Shown here: positions 1-5,017 of the stretch, piece after piece | Layout of the letters: the number at the start of each line of letters is the position of its first letter | Position numbering within the stretch: position 1 is the first letter of the stretch | Origin: Bacillota bacterium | GTDB lineage: Bacteria; Bacillota; Clostridia; Lachnospirales; Lachnospiraceae | Assembly: GCA_023437885.1 (NCBI GenBank) | Contig: JAEZFH010000343.1 | Location: forward strand, 1-9,572 | DNA: 9,572 nucleotides | Direction of reading: 5' to 3' | Notes under the pieces: generated by a model | The model's input: only the letters and a program-made list of their open reading frames with translations | The model's database searches: none | Told to the model about the DNA's origin: nothing | Made by a program: the position numbers and the translations under genes

Positions 1-1
1 C

Positions 2-187
2 AAGACCAAAGGGGTAACTGGAGCGCAAATTGCAACTCTGCTAAACTGCAGAGCGGCCACTATAAGTGAGAAACTTAATGGCATTGTAGCATCAGGAATC
101 ACATTTGATGAGGCATCAAAAATCAAGCATGTATTTTTTCCTGAGTATGACTATGACTATTTATTCGAACGCAGCGAGGCCGCATGA
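2..187 (+). CDS. XRE/Cro-like helix-turn-helix protein, C-terminal part (5' end outside window)
   Basis: An open frame enters from the left edge and stops at TGA 185-187, giving 61 visible residues. The segment TGAQIATLLNCRAATISEKLNG has the spacing of an XRE-type helix-turn-helix: a helix with I-A-x-L-L, a turn, then a recognition helix ending K-L-N-G. It is followed by a conserved-looking tail (F-D-E-A-S-K-I-K, then F-F-P-E-Y-D) like that of short Cro/C1-type phage regulators. These proteins bind operators in the lysogeny switch region; the position at the head of an early phage region fits that role, but the target is inferred. The start codon and the first helix are missing because of the window edge. 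The same frame continues without another stop to 358, see the next entry. Confidence 0.75.
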   Translation, partial: KTKGVTGAQIATLLNCRAATISEKLNGIVASGITFDEASKIKHVFFPEYDYDYLFERSEAA

Positions 188-259
188 AACAAACAAATGT
201 TCGATGCTTATGATATCACATTTGTAGACGGATATCAACTGGGAAAGCGAGGTGAAGCA

Positions 260-358
260 TTGAACGGTCATATAAAAAACTTTTTCAGAGAATACGGCAT
301 GCCTATTTTGGTATCTATGATAACAACAATCCTAATAAGGTTATTGCTAAATTTGTAA
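260..358 (+). CDS. Small hydrophobic membrane peptide, 32 aa
   Basis: TTG at 260 is preceded by GAGGTG (250-255) at good distance and opens a 32-residue peptide. It has a short charged N-terminus (MNGHIKNFFREYG) and one hydrophobic stretch, PILVSMITTILIRLLLNL, that would span or sit in the membrane. An in-frame ATG at 197 would lengthen it to 53 residues, but I see no ribosome binding site there. The gene lies 72 bp downstream of, and in the same frame as, the HTH gene. It converges on the minus-strand membrane-anchored gene, overlapping its 3' end by 44 bp. Its hydrophobic segment resembles the C-terminal anchor of that opposing protein (shared P-I-x-V-S-x-x-T pattern). No family is recognised. 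Size and composition recall small toxin-like or holin-like peptides, but that is inference only. Confidence 0.45.
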   Translation: MNGHIKNFFREYGMPILVSMITTILIRLLLNL

Positions 359-383
359 CGATGGATACAAAGATGGGAATGGC
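297..383. repeat. Imperfect inverted repeat formed by two convergent gene ends
   Basis: Positions 297-327 and 353-383 are inverted copies with roughly two thirds identity, and three of the mismatches would be G-U pairs in plus-strand RNA. The centre contains AATAAGGTTATT, itself nearly palindromic. Both arms are coding: the left arm codes the hydrophobic segment of the 32-residue peptide, and the right arm, read on the minus strand, codes the anchor of the opposing protein. In the same codon register the differences fall mostly at third positions, which points to related coding sequence rather than chance. The hairpin may also act as a weak shared terminator, though no T run follows on either side. 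Confidence 0.5.
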
Positions 384-650
384 TACAGACTTAATCAAAA
401 ATGATTTGAGCTCCTGGGATTGGAATTCTTTATAGCGCTTAGCTTTATAGGATAATAGGAAACGGGCTCCACCGCATATATCTTTTGAATAGATTTCAAA
501 ATATCCATTTTTATTCATGTGATCTAAGCAAAGAGACAAGTCGTTATTATCCATTTTAAGACGTGTGAGAAGAGTGGTTGAATCAATCAGTTCTTGTTGC
601 CGAAAATATTTATTACAGCATTTTAGTACTTTCTTTTCATTTTTCGTCAT
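315..650 (-). CDS. Winged-helix-like protein with C-terminal membrane anchor, 111 aa
   Basis: The start ATG (648-650) is preceded on the minus strand by AAGGAG nine bases upstream. Residues 1-80 are mostly polar with a winged-helix-like pattern: a helix around 26-31, a second with LSLCLDHMNKNGYFE (38-52), then a strand-like stretch ending LLSYKAKRYKEFQ (65-77). Residues 88-111 form a hydrophobic segment with no charged residues that would anchor the C-terminus, so the soluble domain would face the cytoplasm. It is transcribed away from the HTH_17 gene and against the gene at its 3' end. I recognise no named family. The layout (small DNA-binding-like domain plus tail anchor) is seen in short prophage proteins of unknown function. 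It could be a regulator tethered to the membrane, an exclusion factor or something else; the sequence does not decide. Confidence 0.65.
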   Translation of the reverse strand: MTKNEKKVLKCCNKYFRQQELIDSTTLLTRLKMDNNDLSLCLDHMNKNGYFEIYSKDICGGARFLLSYKAKRYKEFQSQELKSFLIKSVAIPIFVSIVTNLAITLLGLLLS

Positions 651-673
651 AAGTAATTTCTCCTTATCTTTAT

Positions 674-693
674 ATTCCGGTAGAACCCGGTAT
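674..693. promoter_or_regulatory. Operator-like imperfect palindrome in a divergent intergenic region
   Basis: ATTCCGG and CCGGTAT flank six bases (TAGAAC), forming a 20-bp palindrome with one mismatch per half-site. It lies in the 92-bp gap between the divergently transcribed membrane-anchored protein and HTH_17 genes. This is where a phage regulator would sit to control both directions. On the minus strand TATAAA-like sequence lies close by, but I cannot place a convincing -35/-10 pair on either strand. Calling it an operator is inference from symmetry and position. Confidence 0.35.
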
Positions 694-742
694 CTTAAGT
701 ATAGGAGAAAAGGAAGAATTATGCAACATGGAGGTGATCAAT

Positions 743-964
743 TTGAAACTAGCAGTAGGAGTGATTGAAGCTGCAGAGCTTGTGGATGTGTCCCCACAGC
801 TCATTCGAGAATGGTGTACAAATAACGTGCTTCCTTATTTGAGAGTGGGGAATAAGTTCCTGGTCCGGGTGGACACCCTTGATGAGTTCCTTAAAATCAA
901 TGAGGGTAAGGATCTGAAGCAGTTTGACTCCTTGAATAAGCCGTGGAGTACAGTAACCGCCTAA
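743..964 (+). CDS. HTH_17 / excisionase-family DNA-binding protein, 73 aa
   Basis: The protein reads VIEAAELVDVSPQLIREWCTNNVLPYLRVGNKFLVRVDTLDEFLK, the classic order of the MerR-like excisionase fold (HTH_17): helix-turn-helix, a two-strand wing containing L-R-V-G-N-K-F-L-V, then a helix starting D-T-L-D-E-F-L. Such proteins bend DNA or regulate early promoters in phages, and several are true excisionases. Without an integrase in view I do not call it Xis. I chose TTG 743 because GGAGGTGATC (730-739) is an almost perfect ribosome binding site for it; an in-frame ATG at 728 would add five residues and would put that site inside the gene. It opens the plus-strand early genes and the next small ORF follows 24 bp later. 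Confidence 0.75.
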   Translation: MKLAVGVIEAAELVDVSPQLIREWCTNNVLPYLRVGNKFLVRVDTLDEFLKINEGKDLKQFDSLNKPWSTVTA

Positions 965-988
965 GCGGTAGAAAGGAGGGACAAGCCT

Positions 989-1105
989 ATGCAACACTAT
1001 ATAACTAAGTATAAGGAAAAAGGGATTAGATACGCTGAATCGTGGTTGCAGATTAACTTATTCGGTAAATGCTTTTTCTTCTGGAGAAGAAGGATTGAAA
1101 TATGA
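989..1105 (+). CDS. Conserved-looking small protein, 38 aa
   Basis: ATG 989 lies eight bases after AAAGGAGGG, a strong ribosome binding site, and opens a 38-residue frame ending at TGA 1103-1105. The product is basic and aromatic: an N-terminal H-Y-I-T-K-Y-K-E-K-G stretch, then S-W-L-Q-I-N-L-F-G-K-C, ending in an F-F-F-W-R-R-R run. The look is of a short beta-rich element. Similar short reading frames with a W-x-Q-I-N-x-F-G core occur, as I recall, among small proteins of Clostridia phages, but I know no function. It is too long and too well started to dismiss, yet too short for domain assignment. The stop codon lies inside the left arm of the hairpin that follows. Confidence 0.55.
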   Translation: MQHYITKYKEKGIRYAESWLQINLFGKCFFFWRRRIEI

Positions 1106-1131
1106 GTCACTGCTGTGGACAGTGACTCATA
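1101..1131 (-). terminator. Strong hairpin between convergent genes, terminator-like
   Basis: TATGAGTCACTG and CAGTGACTCATA form a perfect 12-bp stem around a 7-nt loop. On the minus strand the stem is followed by TTTCAATCC, a short T-rich tail, so it best fits a terminator for the minus-strand YjzC-like gene five bases away. On the plus strand the downstream sequence has only a later TTTT, so termination of the 38-residue gene there would be weaker. Confidence 0.6.
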
Positions 1132-1135
1132 AGGA

Positions 1136-1300
1136 TTACTGCTTTTCCCACTTATGACCTTTTTCCTGAGTGGGTGGAAGCCGATCGCCAGGATCAATAG
1201 TTATTTCCCTGGGGTTTTGAACAGCACCGCCTCTGGGACCTACTTCTTTGTAATCACCAGCAGGTCTATTATCCTCGCCTGGTTTAAATAATTCGGTCAT
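1136..1300 (-). CDS. YjzC-like small protein, 54 aa
   Basis: On the minus strand ATG (1298-1300) follows AGGAG by eight bases and opens a 54-residue frame ending TAA at 1136-1138. The sequence starts MTELFKPGEDNRPAGDYKEVG, continues G-G-A-V-Q-N-P-R-E-I-T-I-D-P-G-D-R-L-P-P-T and ends G-H-K-W-E-K-Q. This matches the plan of the YjzC family of Firmicutes (F-K-P-G near the start, an N-P plus strand in the middle, a G-D-x-x-P-P turn, a final H-x-W). The family is small and of unknown function. It lies against the direction of all its neighbours, has its own promoter-like site, and ends at a strong hairpin, so it looks like an independently expressed accessory (moron-type) gene. Family assignment is from motif memory and could be tested with a profile search. 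Confidence 0.7.
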   Translation of the reverse strand: MTELFKPGEDNRPAGDYKEVGPRGGAVQNPREITIDPGDRLPPTQEKGHKWEKQ

Positions 1301-1350
1301 GTATATTTCTCCTCTCTTATGTATTTTCAGCTCAAACAGGCTGTAAGGAG

Positions 1351-1382
1351 ATTATACCATAATATAACAAAATATACCATAA
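1351..1382 (-). promoter_or_regulatory. Promoter of the YjzC-like gene overlapping a 10-bp direct repeat
   Basis: Read on the minus strand, TATAAT (1351-1356) is a perfect -10 hexamer about 50 bp upstream of the YjzC-like start. The -35 region at the expected 17-bp spacing is poor. The 10-mer TATACCATAA occurs exactly twice, at 1353-1362 and 1373-1382, starts 20 bp apart (two helical turns). One copy overlaps the -10 and the other the expected -35, as operator half-sites would. The promoter is fairly convincing; binding of a regulator to the repeats is inference. Confidence 0.5.
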
Positions 1383-1394
1383 AGAAGGTGAATT

Positions 1395-1547
1395 ATGACA
1401 AATCAAGAAAAGGCAATGATCATACTGGAAAAACTCGATAGCCAATCCATGAATATCAGCTGGTACAGAGCAGATGATCATATCCAGGACATCGTGGAAG
1501 CATTAATCGAAATTGAGAAGAGGGAGGTGAAAGAGAGTGAATCCTGA
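1395..1547 (+). CDS. Small acidic helical protein, 50 aa, unknown
   Basis: ATG 1395 is preceded by GAAGGTG at 5-6 bases. The 50-residue product begins MTNQEKAMIILEKLDSQS and continues W-Y-R-A-D-D-H-I-Q-D-I-V-E-A-L-I-E-I-E-K. It is predicted to be largely alpha-helical and strongly charged, with no cysteine pairs or membrane segment. It begins a run of three overlapping tiny plus-strand genes and its 3' end overlaps the next start by 11 bp, which suggests translational coupling. I recognise no family. Small helical proteins in this position in phage early regions are often host-takeover factors, but nothing here shows that. Confidence 0.5.
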   Translation: MTNQEKAMIILEKLDSQSMNISWYRADDHIQDIVEALIEIEKREVKESES

Positions 1548-1653
1548 AATTATTACAATCCAGGACTGTCTCGAAGCGTATGAACTGCGCGGCTGGGGTG
1601 TAATCCTGGAGAATGGGCAAGTTACCGGCTTTGAAGGGAGGGATGCCAAGTGA
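1537..1653 (+). CDS. Small protein, 38 aa, unknown
   Basis: GTG 1537 lies downstream of GGGAGGTG (1522-1529) and opens a frame to TGA 1651-1653. The product starts MNPEIITIQDCLEAYELRG, then W-G-V-I-L-E-N-G-Q-V-T-G-F. This is a helix followed by a short two-strand hairpin of the W-x-V-x-x-x-N-G-x-V-x-G-F type. That pattern is reminiscent of short phage early proteins but I cannot name a family. It overlaps the gene before by 11 bp and the next by 4 bp (GTGA), so the three are probably translated from one message. The ribosome binding site and overlaps support it as real; the small size limits certainty. Confidence 0.5.
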   Translation: MNPEIITIQDCLEAYELRGWGVILENGQVTGFEGRDAK

Positions 1654-1796
1654 AAGCCCGCTGTACATACTGCCGCTTATCCTGGGGTATCAGCATCCTG
1701 CAGGAGATACCGCGGACTGGGTATGAGTGTCCCTGGTGTACCAGCAAAAGAAAATGGACCATAAGGAGCGGTAACTCACTTAAGGTCCAGAAGTAA
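1650..1796 (+). CDS. Small zinc-ribbon-like protein, 48 aa
   Basis: GTG 1650 overlaps the previous stop by 4 bp and follows GGGAGG by eight bases. The 48-residue product carries two cysteine pairs, C5-x2-C8 (CTYC) and C27-x2-C30 (CPWC), spaced like a zinc ribbon. A basic tail follows (T-S-K-R-K-W-T-I-R-S). Zinc ribbons of this size in phages often act in DNA, RNA or protein contacts with host polymerase or other machinery; which applies here is not visible. A short weak hairpin lies just downstream, between this gene and the AbrB-like gene. Confidence 0.6.
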   Translation: MKARCTYCRLSWGISILQEIPRTGYECPWCTSKRKWTIRSGNSLKVQK

Positions 1797-1805
1797 AAAC
1801 ATCTA

Positions 1806-1827
1806 CGCTTATTATAAGCGAAATTTT
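1806..1827 (+). terminator. Short hairpin with TTTT, weak terminator or attenuator candidate
   Basis: CGCTTA and TAAGCG (1806-1811, 1815-1820) form a 6-bp stem with a TTA loop, followed by AAATTTT. It lies in the 50-bp gap before the AbrB-like gene. The stem is short and AT-rich and the T run has only four bases, so any termination would be partial. It may simply reduce readthrough into the replication operon. Confidence 0.3.
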
Positions 1828-1846
1828 GAAGGAGGTCAATTGAATT

Positions 1847-2110
1847 ATGAAAGCAACAGGTATTGTTAGAAGAATTGATGATTTAGGAAGGATAGTATTT
1901 CCTAAGGAACTTAGAAGAACTATGGATATTAAAGAAGGAGATCCAATGGAGATTTTCACTGATGGGAGGGGCTCGATCGTGGTTAAAAAATACAATCCCA
2001 ATCCGGAAGAGTGTCATATCTGCCATGCAGACCATGATCTGATTGAGGTAGATGGTACATATACCTGCCAGGTATGTATACACCGGTTAGCGGATAAGAT
2101 TGGGAGGTAG
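1847..2110 (+). CDS. AbrB/SpoVT-like DNA-binding protein with C-terminal zinc ribbon, 87 aa
   Basis: Residues 1-48 (beginning MKATGIVRRIDDLGRIVFPK, then E-L-R-R-T-M, E-G-D-P-M-E-I-F-T-D) are a textbook AbrB-type swapped-hairpin DNA-binding domain, closest in feel to Bacillus AbrB and SpoVT N-termini. Residues 56-77 carry CHIC and CQVC (C56, C59, C74, C77), a zinc-ribbon arrangement in place of the usual AbrB dimerisation tail. The protein would be a dimeric or tetrameric regulator binding AT-rich promoter DNA. As first gene of the replication operon it probably regulates that operon or mimics the host transition-state regulator. AGGAGG lies 12 bases before ATG, slightly long. Its stop lies 4 bp before the next start. 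Confidence 0.85.
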   Translation: MKATGIVRRIDDLGRIVFPKELRRTMDIKEGDPMEIFTDGRGSIVVKKYNPNPEECHICHADHDLIEVDGTYTCQVCIHRLADKIGR

Positions 2111-2114
2111 GCGG

Positions 2115-2615
2115 ATGAGTACTCTATATGAATTAACAGATACATATGAAACCGTCATAAACATGCTCTACGATGACGAGATCGACGAACAGACGGTTCT
2201 TGATACCCTTGAAGCGCTGGAAGGTGAATTTGAGAATAAAGCGGATGCTTATGCCAAGATCATTAAGAACATTTCTTCAGATGTTGAAGCCATTAAGGCA
2301 GAGGAGGAAAGGCTGTATGCGAGAAGGTCCTCCCTTGTAAAGCGCAGCAAGAGGTTGAAAGATACTCTGGAGGCCAATATGAAGGCTATCGGCAAGACGA
2401 AATTCAAGACAACCTTGTTCAGCTTCAACATTCAGAAGAACGGCGGCCTGCAGCCGCTTGTTATTGATGAGCTGGATGTGAATAAAATTCCTGCGGAATA
2501 TCTCATTCCTCAGGATCCGTTACCCAATAATGAAAAGATCCGCCAGCTCCTCGAAGCGCAACAGGTATCCTGGGCACACCTAGGACCGCGTGGCGAGAGT
2601 CTAAGGATCAGATAG
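2115..2615 (+). CDS. Siphovirus Gp157-like protein, 166 aa
   Basis: The sequence MSTLYELTDTYETVINMLYD, then D-E-Q-T-V-L-D-T-L-E-A-L-E-G-E-F-E-N-K-A-D-A-Y-A-K-I-I-K-N, is the characteristic N-terminus of the Siphovirus Gp157 family. A long charged coiled-coil helix follows (about residues 50-95, rich in E, R and K), then a C-terminal part with F-K-T-T-L-F-S-F-N-I-Q-K-N-G and I-P-A-E-Y. The family is named after a Streptococcus thermophilus phage Sfi21 gene linked to phage resistance; its molecular role is not settled, but it usually lies next to annealing or ATPase recombination genes, as here. I chose ATG 2115, eight bases after GGGAGG, over an in-frame TTG at 2100 that lies inside that site. 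Confidence 0.88.
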   Translation: MSTLYELTDTYETVINMLYDDEIDEQTVLDTLEALEGEFENKADAYAKIIKNISSDVEAIKAEEERLYARRSSLVKRSKRLKDTLEANMKAIGKTKFKTTLFSFNIQKNGGLQPLVIDELDVNKIPAEYLIPQDPLPNNEKIRQLLEAQQVSWAHLGPRGESLRIR

Positions 2616-2623
2616 GAGGATAT

Positions 2624-3220
2624 ATGTTTATAAGCACATCACAGCTCTCAAAGCTGATGAAAGAAGCGTACAAAGGAGGAGGTATCCGGATTGGCAACCT
2701 GGAGGAGGGGCTCATGATTATGGGCTCCACCTGGGGATTGTGGATTGATGAAAACTACATCCCGAACAAGGTAAAAGCCATTGTCATGGAGCTGGCCGGC
2801 ACCCTGCCGGCGGAAGAGAGTGTTTTTAAGGTGAGTAAGGACGAAGCAGCACCGCAGTACGAATTAACCCTGGATAATTATTATTACATCAATCAAATGG
2901 AACTGGCCTGCAAGGAGCCTGCAACCAGAACCGGGGTTTATCTGGATCTCAAATATTGCGAGTATGAGCTGCTGCAGGTAAACCATACCGGGATGATTGC
3001 CATGATTAACCGGAGACTTACCGAATTAATCGATCCGGGCGAAATTGATCACAAGGTGGAGAATGAGCCATCCGGACCCTGCACCGGTTTGTCAAACGGT
3101 ATGTTCTTCTGGAAGAATGCAACCTGCACGCTCATGCTACTTCATACAGCGGCGCCAGAAGACAATCCGGTGACTAATATTCTGTCAAGGATTGATTTTG
3201 AGAAGGATGCGAAACACTAA
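2624..3220 (+). CDS. Unrecognised phage protein in the recombination module, 198 aa
   Basis: ATG 2624 follows AGGAGG by about five bases. The 198-residue product is soluble with no signal peptide or membrane segment. It begins F-I-S-T-S-Q-L-S-K-L-M-K-E-A-Y, continues with alternating strand-like stretches (G-L-M-I-M-G-S-T-W-G-L-W-I, Y-E-L-T-L-D-N-Y-Y-Y-I-N) and a second half containing V-Y-L-D-L-K-Y-C-E-Y-E-L-L. Four cysteines are scattered without a metal-site spacing. No P-loop, nuclease or HTH motif is visible. It is sandwiched between the Gp157-like gene (8-bp gap) and the Sak4-like ATPase (TAATG overlap), so it is probably expressed with them and works in recombination or replication. 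I do not recognise the family. Confidence 0.8.
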   Translation: MFISTSQLSKLMKEAYKGGGIRIGNLEEGLMIMGSTWGLWIDENYIPNKVKAIVMELAGTLPAEESVFKVSKDEAAPQYELTLDNYYYINQMELACKEPATRTGVYLDLKYCEYELLQVNHTGMIAMINRRLTELIDPGEIDHKVENEPSGPCTGLSNGMFFWKNATCTLMLLHTAAPEDNPVTNILSRIDFEKDAKH

Positions 3221-3900
3221 TGGCCATGATTATCGGGGTTATGGGGGAAAGCGGATCCGGAAAGACAACAAGCCTGAGAAACCTTGATCCCCAAACGACA
3301 TACTATATCGATTGTGACAAGAAGGGCCTTTCATGGAAGGGATGGAAAAGTCAATACAATACCACTAATAGGAATTATATTCGCACTGATTTTCCTCAGA
3401 TCGTAATGCAGATACTCAGATGGATCAATGGTGAAAAGGAAACAAGCGATATACCGCCGAAGAAAGACACTTCGGGCTCCCATATCAAAACCGTTATTAT
3501 CGACACCCTGAACGGAATCATGGTAGCCGATGAGATGAGGAGGATGAAAGACAAAGGATATGACAAATGGATTGACCTTGCGGCATCTGTCTACGAGATC
3601 GTTGATTATGCATTAACCATGAGAGATGATCTGACGGTTATATTCCTTGCTCACTGCCAGGTTGACCACGATGAGAATGGGTATATGTTCACCCGAATCA
3701 AGACATCAGGAAAGAAGCTGGACAAGATTACCCTGGAAAGCAAGTTTCCCATTGTATTCCTAGCCAAAGTGGTGGACGGCCGGCACTTGTTTGAGACTCA
3801 GGCCAATCAGTCTACAGCAAAGACTCCATTTGGAGCATTTGATGAGTCGCAGATCAATAACGATATGGCAGAAATACTTAAGGCTTTGGAAGAATTTTAA
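3220..3900 (+). CDS. Sak4-like P-loop ATPase (RecA-fold, AAA_24 type), 226 aa
   Basis: Residues 4-17 (IIGVMGESGSGKTT) hold a Walker A motif with K15 and T16. T-V-I-I-D-T (D95) is the Walker B strand and V-I-F-L-A-H (H145) a sensor-like strand. This order, the short length, and the Y-Y-I-D-C-D strand after Walker A fit the phage AAA_24/Sak4 family, compact RecA-fold ATPases implicated in single-strand annealing and recombination-dependent replication. The substrate would be ssDNA. The gene overlaps its upstream neighbour (TAATG) and is followed 11 bp later by a DUF669-like gene; pairing of a Sak4-type ATPase with an ssDNA-binding partner is a known phage arrangement and supports the call. ATG 3226 is an alternative start. 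Confidence 0.85.
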   Translation: MAMIIGVMGESGSGKTTSLRNLDPQTTYYIDCDKKGLSWKGWKSQYNTTNRNYIRTDFPQIVMQILRWINGEKETSDIPPKKDTSGSHIKTVIIDTLNGIMVADEMRRMKDKGYDKWIDLAASVYEIVDYALTMRDDLTVIFLAHCQVDHDENGYMFTRIKTSGKKLDKITLESKFPIVFLAKVVDGRHLFETQANQSTAKTPFGAFDESQINNDMAEILKALEEF

Positions 3901-3911
3901 GGAGGAAAAAA

Positions 3912-4526
3912 ATGCAGAAACCAAATGATTATGAACAGGTTCAGGCCTATGGGGAATTCGCCCCATTAAAATTGGGTGGACATATCTGCAAGATTATGCA
4001 GGTGGAAGAGACAAAATCCAGCACAGGAAAGGACATGTTAAAGATTAGCCTTGATATAGCAGAGGGTGACCAGAAGGATTATTTTGCGGCACAATATAAA
4101 GCAGATACAAGGCCAGACAAGAAATGGGGATGCGCTGTCTATCAGATGGTGAATGATAATAATGGTGGAACTAACCGAGGTTTTAAATCCTTCATTACCT
4201 CTGCTGAGAATTCAAACCCTAACTTCAAGGTAGCGTGGGGAAATAATTTTGCAGCATGTTTCAAGAATAAACTGATCGGTGGGGTATTTGGGAGAGAGCA
4301 ATATCTGAACCAGGCCGGGGAAAAGAAATTTATGACGAAGTGCTTCTTTTTCCGCAGCGTTGAAACTATCCGTGCAGGTGTTGAGGTTCCGGAGGATAGG
4401 CTGTTGCCGGAGAACGGTGGCTACAATACCGGATATGCGCCCGGATATACACCAGTGCCAGGGGCAAATGGCTTTATGAATATTCCGGATGGATCCATTG
4501 GAAATGATGAGCTTCCCTTCCTGTAA
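3912..4526 (+). CDS. DUF669-like protein, candidate phage ssDNA-binding protein, 204 aa
   Basis: AAGGAGG lies just upstream of ATG 3912. The middle of the protein (L-K-L-G-G-H-I-C-K-I near residue 20, M-L-K-I-S-L-D-I-A-E-G-D near 43, and F-K-V-A-W-G-N-N-F) matches the DUF669-type plan, a beta-rich fold with OB-like character found beside phage recombinases. A glycine- and proline-rich linker (about 167-190) then leads to a final D-G-S-I-G-N-D-E-L-P-F-L. The last residues resemble the acidic D-D-D-I-P-F tip of bacterial SSB, which docks primase, helicases and repair proteins. I infer an ssDNA-binding role; DUF669 is the family name, and the SSB function is supported by tail and context, not proven. 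Confidence 0.75.
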   Translation: MQKPNDYEQVQAYGEFAPLKLGGHICKIMQVEETKSSTGKDMLKISLDIAEGDQKDYFAAQYKADTRPDKKWGCAVYQMVNDNNGGTNRGFKSFITSAENSNPNFKVAWGNNFAACFKNKLIGGVFGREQYLNQAGEKKFMTKCFFFRSVETIRAGVEVPEDRLLPENGGYNTGYAPGYTPVPGANGFMNIPDGSIGNDELPFL

Positions 4527-4537
4527 AGGAGAAAGAT

Positions 4538-5017
4538 TTGACGAAGGACGAAATTAAGGCAACATTGACTATGAGAGATATCCTGGAGCGCAACGGGATT
4601 AAAGTAAGCAGGAGCGGGTTTATACCATGCCCGTTCCATGCTGAAAAAACGGCATCTATGAAAATATACCAGGACTCATATCATTGCTTTGGCTGTGGAG
4701 CTTCCGGTGATATTTTTGACATGGAGATGCAGCTGAACGGATGTGATTTCCGTACCGCCTTCGAGCTTCTGGGAGGCGGGGAGAAGCCCTCCTGGCGGGC
4801 AAGTGTAGCAGCGGCAAAAGCCAGGAGGATGAGACAGGCAGCGGAGCAGGAAAGGCGAGAGAAGGCGCTGAGGATACGCGGGATACAGATGTATATCACG
4901 GCATATCGGAATCTCATTACCGAAGAAGAGCCTTTTTCTGATCTCTGGTGCGAGTGTATCAATAAATTGCAATACCAGGAGTATCTACTAGAAACTGTAT
5001 TGGAGTTGGGTGAGTGA
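4538..5017 (+). CDS. CHC2 zinc-finger primase-like protein without TOPRIM domain, 159 aa
   Basis: TTG 4538 lies six bases after AAAGGAG. Residues 12-75 form a DnaG-type CHC2 zinc-binding domain: M-R-D-I-L-E-R-N-G-I, then P-C-P-F-H (C31, H34), then Y-H-C-F-G-C-G-A-S-G-D-I-F (C50, C53), then F-R-T-A-F-E-L-L-G-G. The rest (80-159) is a charged helical region rich in R, A and E. There is no TOPRIM polymerase domain. CHC2 domains recognise ssDNA initiation sites for priming, so this protein may supply site recognition to a separate or host primase. It overlaps the DUF927-type ATPase gene by 4 bp (GTGA), which implies they act together. The domain call is firm; the role is inferred. Confidence 0.85.
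   Translation: MTKDEIKATLTMRDILERNGIKVSRSGFIPCPFHAEKTASMKIYQDSYHCFGCGASGDIFDMEMQLNGCDFRTAFELLGGGEKPSWRASVAAAKARRMRQAAEQERREKALRIRGIQMYITAYRNLITEEEPFSDLWCECINKLQYQEYLLETVLELGE

Noticed and set aside
565..768. 67-residue plus-strand open frame across the divergent intergenic region
   Set aside because: It runs antisense to the start of the minus-strand wHTH-anchor gene, has serine/arginine-rich low-complexity sequence, and has no ribosome binding site at its start.
997..1197. Minus-strand 66-residue frame running through the hairpin and the end of the YjzC-like gene
   Set aside because: It overlaps two better-supported small genes and a strong hairpin, with no ribosome binding site.
2100..2117. 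TTG 2100 as the start of the Gp157-like gene
   Set aside because: It would lie inside the GGGAGG site that fits ATG 2115, and overlap the AbrB-like gene end.
4676..4972. Minus-strand frames of 93 and 98 residues opposite the CHC2 gene
   Set aside because: They lie fully opposite a gene with clear zinc-finger motifs, have no recognisable domain, and are shadow frames.
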